From NCBI GenBank assembly GCA_029253325.1, contig JAQWZS010000078.1, positions 1-19,937 on the forward strand: 19,937 nt of DNA, given 5' to 3'. Position numbers and translations under genes: made by a program. How positions within the stretch are numbered: position 1 is the stretch's first letter; each line of letters starts with the position of its first letter. The notes under the pieces were generated by a model. That model worked only from the letters and a program-made list of their open reading frames with translations. It made no database searches and had not been told where the DNA came from. This stretch comes from Bacteroidia bacterium (GTDB taxonomy: Bacteria; Bacteroidota; Bacteroidia; NS11-12g; UBA9320). Positions 14,866-19,937 of this stretch are shown here, one piece after another.

Positions 14866-17417
14866 TAAATAGGATACACTGTGCCTTTAGAGTTACGAGT
14901 ATTTCCATCGCAACCTCTGTAGTTGACATAGAACATGAAAGTCTCATTAGGAACTTTTTTACCTTGATATGTTCCATCCCAATTATCTGTTCCCGCAGTT
15001 CGGGAATCGAATACTTTTTCTCCCCACCTAGAGTAGATGATTATATAATATGCTGGCTGAGCAACATCTATTTGATATGGGAAAAGCTCATTTAAGTTAT
15101 CCCCATTTGGAGTGAATGCATTAGGGAAGTACATTTCATTGGGTAGAGCATTTTCATCTACTGCAATAAATAGACTATCTGAGCCTACACAACCAAAATT
15201 ATCTGTTACAGTGACTTTGTAAAGCCCTTCTAAAATAGTTGTAATGCTAGATTCATTAGTCCCATCACTCCAGTCATATTTAACAAATCCTTGAGGAGCT
15301 GCAATAGTAGTTGGAGAGTTTATGCATATTGTGGTGTCGTTACCTAGATTGAATTCAGGAGAATTAGATACGCTAATTATGACCGAATCAGACCTAGTAC
15401 AACCATCTTTATTTTCAACAAGAACGGTAAATTTACCGGGGGTATTAATAGAGATTTTTTGAGATGTATCTCCATTATTCCAAATATACTTTACACCATC
15501 AGACCCTGCATCTAATGTTGTACTGATGACATCACAAAAATGTTGGTCGTCACCTAGTTCAAGAGCTACGCCTGAGTTGTCTATAATAAAAGTATCAGAA
15601 TTCACGCAATGTCTTTGAGTTAATTGAATCCAGCGTTTACCAGGATTTATGTATGTCACAACTGAAGCAGAGCTTCCATTGTCCCATAAATATTCTGCTT
15701 CTTCAATGCCAGATAAGTCCACTATATGATTGAATTCACCACAATAGAAAACATCTTCTACTTTAGGGTGAGTTGCTTGCCATACCCTTACGGTGTCTTT
15801 AATTGTACAATTTAGGTTCATGGCCGTGACTATATAATTACCAACAGAATTAACATTCAGTGTCTGGGATAGCGTTGGTGGATTAGTATTCCATGAGTAA
15901 CTAAGACCAGCGACGCCTGCATCCAAGAGAATATCAATGAGTGTGTCACATTCCAAAGTGTCTTTTGGCAAACTCAATGAAGGTACTTTATCATACGTTA
16001 ATTGAACGGTATCTTTGTAAACGCATTTTCCATAGGATACTGTAGGTATATATGTTCCAGTATCACTAACCGTTATTCGGCTTCCTGTAGCTCCAGTATT
16101 CCAATCTACAGAAATAGCATCTGGAGCTTTTGTGTCAAGTAGGATAGAAAAATCATCACAGAACACACGATCAGGACCCAAATCTACATCCCTGGTAGAT
16201 CGAATTCGAACGCCATATTTGTAGGTATCGTTACATATAGAGGAGATGATGGTTAAACTTATAGTATAATCACCATTCCCAGGATAAATATATTCAACTT
16301 TTTCATTAAGGTCAAATGTTGTAAGTGTGTCTTTATCTGTAGTTGGGTCCCCAAAATCCCAAAAGAATTTCACTTTAGGTGTTTTGACCTTATTCCAGTT
16401 ACTAATATTGTTAAGTATGGCTGTATCACCACATTCAAAGGCATATGAGCCACCAACGGCTGTTCCTCCAGGTATGTTGAAATTTGCGATCACATCAAAC
16501 TGACAGTCGATAACTGTGAATTGGTAATCACTTAGGGTTGATCCCAAAAGATTTCCATTTCGATACTCTAGCACTCTAACTCCAACAGCATAAGTTCCTT
16601 TAGCAGTGGGTGTGAGGGTGTATTCCCCAGTTTTTCTATTGATAAAACTCGACGGATTACCAGTAATTTGATTGTTGGATGAAAAGGAAGGATTCCATGT
16701 TAATAACGCATAGGGCGGAGGACTAGGATTTTCCGGTTTTGGGTCAGTAGCTGATCCACCTAGGAAGGGCGTATAAAATTCATAAACGAGAGAATCTCCA
16801 TCTGGATCTTCAGCACTATAATCTAAGGTTAACGGAGCATCAATACAAACATATGTTGGAGGTACATTTTTGAATCTTGGACTAGAATTATTAGTACTTG
16901 AAGGAGGGATATAACTCCAATAGGTAGAACCAGTATTCCCCGCATCATTAACATTATCTGTGATGGCATTTCTGCAACATAATTGATGGGAAAGAATAAG
17001 CCCATTTGTGCCTGGATTTAGAAATACGGTTTTTCGGTAAGTATATTGAACCACACAAACTCCAGAGGGTTCTTTAACACATTCATAGTTTACCGAATTG
17101 ACAACTTTCCTAACTCCGTTATTTAACTGAATAGTTTGTTTTCTTGCATTGGTAACCGCATCAAAAACACCAATATAAGCAAGATTGCCATCTCGATCAA
17201 TTGTTCCGGGGTTGGCATTTTGACAATCAAAATAAATTTTGAAAACAATTTCATATCGAACATTACCAAATTGATTCAGTACTCGGTTATAATATAATTC
17301 TCCTCCAACAACATGGGAGGCATTAGCAGAAAAAACACTTAATAAAAGCACTAAAGACAATATGAAGGTACGAAACCTTAGAATCAGAAAGTGGTATGTG
17401 TATGCTAATGTTTTCAA
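14862..17417 (-). CDS. Secreted surface protein with PKD-like module, tandem Ig-like repeats and T9SS type B sorting domain
   Basis: The product is 851 residues, with a signal peptide ending SANA (cleavage about residue 33) and a mature N-terminus SHVVGGELYYN. That N-terminal module, with CCRNAI and EDPDGDSLVYEFYTPF, recurs in type B T9SS cargo of Bacteroidota. A PKD-like module (FFWDFGDPTTD) lies near residue 348. Five Ig-like repeats of about 75-90 residues follow, each with a W-N/D/S-x-G or W-N-T-N core: VDWNTGATG, YSWNTNPPT, YLWDNGSSA, YIWNNGDTS and YDWSDGTNE. The sorting domain starts near 762 (FPNAFTPNGDN) and contains YSRWGEKVFDS and NWDG. The only plausible start is TTG at 17417: no in-frame ATG lies before the signal core, and an in-frame TAG, which is the stop of the upstream gene, precedes it by 21 bases. 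It is last in the cytochrome-YceI-barrel gene cluster. The ligand or role at the surface is unknown. Confidence 0.9.
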   Translation of the reverse strand: MKTLAYTYHFLILRFRTFILSLVLLLSVFSANASHVVGGELYYNRVLNQFGNVRYEIVFKIYFDCQNANPGTIDRDGNLAYIGVFDAVTNARKQTIQLNNGVRKVVNSVNYECVKEPSGVCVVQYTYRKTVFLNPGTNGLILSHQLCCRNAITDNVNDAGNTGSTYWSYIPPSSTNNSSPRFKNVPPTYVCIDAPLTLDYSAEDPDGDSLVYEFYTPFLGGSATDPKPENPSPPPYALLTWNPSFSSNNQITGNPSSFINRKTGEYTLTPTAKGTYAVGVRVLEYRNGNLLGSTLSDYQFTVIDCQFDVIANFNIPGGTAVGGSYAFECGDTAILNNISNWNKVKTPKVKFFWDFGDPTTDKDTLTTFDLNEKVEYIYPGNGDYTISLTIISSICNDTYKYGVRIRSTRDVDLGPDRVFCDDFSILLDTKAPDAISVDWNTGATGSRITVSDTGTYIPTVSYGKCVYKDTVQLTYDKVPSLSLPKDTLECDTLIDILLDAGVAGLSYSWNTNPPTLSQTLNVNSVGNYIVTAMNLNCTIKDTVRVWQATHPKVEDVFYCGEFNHIVDLSGIEEAEYLWDNGSSASVVTYINPGKRWIQLTQRHCVNSDTFIIDNSGVALELGDDQHFCDVISTTLDAGSDGVKYIWNNGDTSQKISINTPGKFTVLVENKDGCTRSDSVIISVSNSPEFNLGNDTTICINSPTTIAAPQGFVKYDWSDGTNESSITTILEGLYKVTVTDNFGCVGSDSLFIAVDENALPNEMYFPNAFTPNGDNLNELFPYQIDVAQPAYYIIIYSRWGEKVFDSRTAGTDNWDGTYQGKKVPNETFMFYVNYRGCDGNTRNSKGTVYPIY

Positions 17418-17438
17418 TTTGATGTCTCTTCGAATATA

Positions 17439-18326
17439 CTAAAAATCAAAAATTCTTGCAATGTTAAAACCGAATCGAACATCACCGTCGATCCATTTAC
17501 CTTTGGTGTCTATTATGAATCCTTTTTCAAACGGAGCGTATGAGTTGGTAAAGAAAAGCTGGAAAACATGACCTCCAGTTTCAATGTCAAACCCCATTGA
17601 TAACGAATTAATGCTGTTAGCTTCTAATTGATTTGGGAAAACATAATAGTACTCTAAATTAACAGAAACACGCGTAAATAGTTTTTGTCTAGCTCCCATA
17701 CCTATAGAAAATACATCATTAGGGAGCACATTGTTCTTAACAATATTTAGGTGGGTTAAGGTTGGGGTTATTTGAGCACTGAAGTTTTTTGAGAATTTTC
17801 GAGCCAATAATAGTTGATGGGTAAAGTGTAATCGATTAGAAAATAAATTATTTCGTTCGGGTTGAACCCACTTCGATGTATTAATTCCTATGTGGCTCAT
17901 AATAACACCAGATAGGGGGCTAGATTTTGGTCCTTTACTTTGTTTTAGAAACTTATATTTCACAAAGCCGTCATATGTTTTCTCAACAGTACTTCTACCT
18001 AAACCAATATTTAGATTATCTGTGATTCCAAAGTCTCCTCCCATTCTCATAGAAGCCTGGTCTAATCCGAATAAATCATAGAATCCATTGTGAAGCAGAC
18101 CAAATCGATGAGATATTTTGAAATCGAACTCATTTTTTGCTACTGTTTCGATACTATGCCCATTAACTATTCTGTTAGTTTTAAATGTTGCTATGGAATA
18201 TGTTTTTCCCTCTTGTTCGTTATTGTCTATTAAATTTAAATCTTGAGAAAATGTAAATCCATAAAAAATATTAAATGCTGAAATTAATAAAAATTTAGGG
18301 ATAGGTATGTATTTGTTAATTCTCAA
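17439..18326 (-). CDS. Outer-membrane beta-barrel protein, DUF5777-like
   Basis: The product is 295 residues. The signal peptide (MRINKYIPIPKFLLISAFNIFYGFTFSQ) is cleaved near residue 28. The mature part consists of alternating amphipathic strands and ends in an aromatic residue (GFNIARIFDF), as expected of a barrel inserted by the BAM machinery. The segments FKTNRIVNGHSIETVAKNEF (48-67) and GLDQASMRMGGDFGITDNL (87-105) match my recollection of the DUF5777 beta-barrel family of Bacteroidota. The start is a TTG at 18326: it is the only start-like codon before the signal peptide, and the first internal Met is at residue 93. It lies 13 bases after the YceI-like gene. No transported substrate is known to me. 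Confidence 0.8.
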   Translation of the reverse strand: MRINKYIPIPKFLLISAFNIFYGFTFSQDLNLIDNNEQEGKTYSIATFKTNRIVNGHSIETVAKNEFDFKISHRFGLLHNGFYDLFGLDQASMRMGGDFGITDNLNIGLGRSTVEKTYDGFVKYKFLKQSKGPKSSPLSGVIMSHIGINTSKWVQPERNNLFSNRLHFTHQLLLARKFSKNFSAQITPTLTHLNIVKNNVLPNDVFSIGMGARQKLFTRVSVNLEYYYVFPNQLEANSINSLSMGFDIETGGHVFQLFFTNSYAPFEKGFIIDTKGKWIDGDVRFGFNIARIFDF

Positions 18327-18339
18327 GCTTATATCAGAT

Positions 18340-18897
18340 TTAATGTCTGTGTGTATAGTCTGAATTAATGGTAATTTTTATACTCTCTGATATTTTAGGG
18401 GCTACCATTTTGGGTATTTTAACATTGTAATCATATGGATTCAAGTTAAACGTTGCTTTTGCATTGACTACACCGTTGGTTACAACAAATGTACCTGTAG
18501 TAGCTACATCTTGAGTTACATTTTTTATGGTGAGCTTACCATTTACCTTTGAGGAATAAGTGCCATCTTTACTAAAGTCTATAGATGATATAGATTCAAT
18601 TTTGCCATTAAAAGTAGCTTTAGGATATGTAGTACTCTCCATATAATTTTCATTAAAATGCTCTTGCATCAGTGCCTTCTTAAATTCAAAATCTTTGATT
18701 AAACAACTAAATTGTAGTTGTCCAGATTCGGTTGAAAAAGCGGTTTTTACTTTATGATTTTCTGCTGAGATGTCTTCAACAGGAGTATGGCTATAAAAAC
18801 TGATGTTTCCGGTATTCGTTTTATATATACCTCCACTGTGATTAGTAAAGGCAAATAGGCCTAAAATTGTTGTTAGTATTAATGTTTTTCTTTTCAT
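18340..18897 (-). CDS. YceI-like periplasmic lipid-binding family protein
   Basis: The product is 185 residues. The N-terminus (MKRKTLILTTILGLFAF) is a signal sequence, with the cleavage site unclear. The core is the YceI lipocalin-like barrel: GNISFYSHTPVEDISAEN (30-47), then FSCLIKDFEFKKALMQEHFN (63-82), YMESTTYPKATFNGKI (85-100) and KLTIKNVTQDVATTGTF (121-137). YceI proteins bind isoprenoid lipids such as quinones in a hydrophobic channel. The gene sits 8 bases after the OB-fold gene and 13 bases before the beta-barrel gene. Together with the cytochrome at the head of the unit, this would fit periplasmic redox or quinone traffic, but that link is inference from gene order. Confidence 0.9.
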   Translation of the reverse strand: MKRKTLILTTILGLFAFTNHSGGIYKTNTGNISFYSHTPVEDISAENHKVKTAFSTESGQLQFSCLIKDFEFKKALMQEHFNENYMESTTYPKATFNGKIESISSIDFSKDGTYSSKVNGKLTIKNVTQDVATTGTFVVTNGVVNAKATFNLNPYDYNVKIPKMVAPKISESIKITINSDYTHRH

Positions 18898-18905
18898 GAT
18901 AATTG

Positions 18906-19352
18906 TTATTCAATAATTATGCTAGATGATAATATGACGTCTTTGTCTTCTAGTAATGTGAGTTCGTCATCACCATTCATTCCCTTACATATTCCTTTGA
19001 GGTTTACAGTTGAGGAATCTTTTAATATTTCTATGTTTTGAAGTTCACTTGGTTTAAAACCACACCGAATAAAGCCTTCGGTATCATTTGTTTTTAATAT
19101 AATTTGAGGCTCTAATTCATTGGATAAATCTTTGGATAATAGGGTGCCATTTATTTGAATAATTTGGTCTGAAAATTCAACCATAGCTGAATCTTCATTT
19201 CGATCAAAATAATCAAATAATTGTTTTGCACTGATAAGTTTTGCTGCCTGAGATTCTTTGACATTGGTGTGTGGTTTATTAAACATTCGATATACAAATA
19301 GCAGCACACATAGAATGACAAAACTTATAGAAAGAAGGGCAATTTTTTTCAT
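18906..19352 (-). CDS. Membrane-anchored OB-fold protein, tRNA_anti-like
   Basis: The product is 148 residues. One N-terminal hydrophobic helix (about 4-21, IALLSISFVILCVLLFVY) anchors a periplasmic domain. The segment SAKQLFDYFDRNEDSAMVEF (41-60), then QIIQINGTL (63-71) and TVNLKGICKGMNGDDELTLLEDKDVILSSSII (about 115-146), has the look of the tRNA_anti-like OB-fold family found in Bacteroidota envelope proteins. The family name is historical and does not imply tRNA binding here. It has no lipobox cysteine (C15 lies within the hydrophobic core), so a transmembrane anchor is likelier than a lipid anchor. It is second in the unit, 6 bases after the cytochrome gene and 8 before the YceI gene. 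Confidence 0.78.
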   Translation of the reverse strand: MKKIALLSISFVILCVLLFVYRMFNKPHTNVKESQAAKLISAKQLFDYFDRNEDSAMVEFSDQIIQINGTLLSKDLSNELEPQIILKTNDTEGFIRCGFKPSELQNIEILKDSSTVNLKGICKGMNGDDELTLLEDKDVILSSSIIIE

Positions 19353-19358
19353 GATATT

Positions 19359-19736
19359 TTAATTATTTCTTGCTCCATCTGATATCCAAGATTCTATCTT
19401 TTTAATATCACATGAATCCATCTTGGCTTGATCTTTTGGCATGGGTGAAGCACCATTATGATTGATACTCTTAGCAAGTCTCGAATTATCTACCCATATT
19501 TTTGTTTGAACGTAACCCTCTAAATTAACGCCTCCTTGAGGATTTATAGTATTATGGCAACTGATGCAACCATAATCTTGAAGGATGGTAGAAATATTGT
19601 TATTATATGACATATCAATAGTAATGCAACTATTATCAGGATACAAATCTTTTTCGTTGTCATATTTACAACTGAATAGCATAAAGCAAATAGTAATTAT
19701 GGCTAATTTAATATGATAAGTTTTGAGATTTGACAT
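19359..19736 (-). CDS. Lipoprotein c-type cytochrome (single haem)
   Basis: The product is 125 residues. The lipoprotein signal peptide ends in the lipobox-like LFSC, with the lipidated Cys at residue 23, followed by KYDNEKD. A single covalent haem site C57-I-S-C60-H61 is present, and M99 in SPMPK is a probable distal haem ligand. The C-terminal helix (KKIESWISDGARNN) is typical of small class I-like cytochrome c domains. The order Y-G-C-I-S-C-H-N, then GGVNL, then MPK resembles the cytochromes of Bacteroidota encoded beside YceI and beta-barrel genes. It would act in electron transfer at the periplasmic face of a membrane; the partner is unknown. It is the first gene of the unit and starts 45 bases after the stop of the carboxylase gene. 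Confidence 0.9.
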   Translation of the reverse strand: MSNLKTYHIKLAIITICFMLFSCKYDNEKDLYPDNSCITIDMSYNNNISTILQDYGCISCHNTINPQGGVNLEGYVQTKIWVDNSRLAKSINHNGASPMPKDQAKMDSCDIKKIESWISDGARNN

Positions 19737-19780
19737 TAACGAGCGTGTGATAATTTAACGAACAAAATCAAGAGATAGTT

Positions 19781-19937
19781 TTACAGAGGAATATTTCCGT
19801 GTTTTTTTCGTGGCAGAGAATCAACCTTATTTTCAAGCATAGCAAATGCTTTAATAAGCTTTAATCTCGTTTGTTCAGGATGAATGACTTCATCCACAAA
19901 TCCTCGTTCAGCTGCTCGGTATGGGTTAGCAAATATG
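19781..19937 (-). CDS. Acyl-CoA (propionyl-CoA type) carboxylase beta subunit, C-terminal fragment
   Basis: Translating the minus strand from the window edge gives 51 residues before the TAA at 19783-19781. They begin IFANPYRAAERGFVDEVIHP and end LPRKKHGNIPL. This is the conserved C-terminus of biotin-dependent carboxyltransferase beta subunits (PccB/MmdA family): A-N-P-Y-x-A-A-x-R-G-x-x-D-x-V-I-x-P, then TR, then ML-x-x-K and P-x-KKHGNIPL. The enzyme transfers carboxyl from biotin to an acyl-CoA, usually propionyl-CoA, in the cytosol. The gene continues beyond the window, so substrate specificity and the presence of neighbouring alpha or biotin-carrier subunits cannot be judged. It may run into the cytochrome unit, since only 44 bases separate them and I see no terminator there. 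Confidence 0.92.
   Translation of the reverse strand, partial: IFANPYRAAERGFVDEVIHPEQTRLKLIKAFAMLENKVDSLPRKKHGNIPL

Noticed and set aside
14862..18326. One frameshifted or stop-interrupted fusion of the barrel and the T9SS protein
   Set aside because: The same frame and single TAG invite the idea, but the barrel ends with a typical aromatic C-terminus and the second protein has its own signal peptide.
19737..19780. A promoter for the cytochrome unit in the 44-base gap
   Set aside because: TGATTTTG differs from the -7 consensus at one fixed base and has no -33 partner at the right distance; not strong enough to list.
1..19937. Insertion sequences, prophage genes, CRISPR arrays, tRNA or rRNA genes
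   Set aside because: No transposase or integrase motif, no regularly spaced direct repeats and no tRNA- or rRNA-like sequence were seen on either strand.

Overview
The window reads as an AT-rich chromosomal segment of a Bacteroidota bacterium, most likely from the Flavobacteriales or a close relative. The evidence is threefold. Three products carry the type B ('gliding motility-associated') C-terminal sorting domain of the type IX secretion system (T9SS). A bacillithiol glycosyltransferase (BshA) and a split-type MetH are present. Shine-Dalgarno sequences are largely absent, and one good match to the Bacteroidota -7 element (TAnnTTTG) is seen. Base use is uniform, and I see no insertion sequence, phage gene, tRNA, rRNA or CRISPR array.

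Layout from left to right. (1) 1-857, plus strand: the C-terminal end of shikimate dehydrogenase (AroE), then a small lipoprotein. (2) 861-4827, minus strand: a SAM-I riboswitch, then the C-terminal three-domain form of cobalamin-dependent methionine synthase, then bshA. A 24-bp perfect palindrome lies between metH and bshA. (3) 4871-12547, minus strand: an ECF sigma factor, a membrane protein with an anti-sigma-like N-terminus and a T9SS type B C-terminus, and a giant PKD-repeat surface protein of about 1930 residues. This unit ends in a strong bidirectional terminator that insulates it from the riboswitch. (4) 12603-14437, minus strand: a YbjN-like cytosolic protein and dihydroorotase. A Nudix hydrolase (14443-14865, plus) diverges from the dihydroorotase gene with only 5 bp between start codons. 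(5) 14862-19736, minus strand: a tight five-gene unit made of a lipoprotein c-type cytochrome, a membrane-anchored OB-fold protein, a YceI-like protein, a DUF5777-like beta-barrel and an 851-residue T9SS surface protein. (6) 19781-19937, minus strand: the C-terminal end of an acyl-CoA (propionyl-CoA type) carboxylase beta subunit, running off the window.

The most interesting candidate system is region 3. The sigma gene and the membrane-protein gene overlap by one base (TAATG). The membrane protein has a short cytoplasmic segment, one transmembrane helix and a periplasmic part that ends in a T9SS sorting-type domain. That domain closely resembles the sorting domain of the giant protein encoded next, and both differ from the third type B domain in the window. 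This suggests a regulatory loop in which a membrane-tethered protein resembling T9SS cargo reports secretion or surface state to a dedicated sigma factor. The arrangement is seen in the sequence; the signalling role is inference. Region 5 is a second multi-gene envelope module whose joint function I cannot name.
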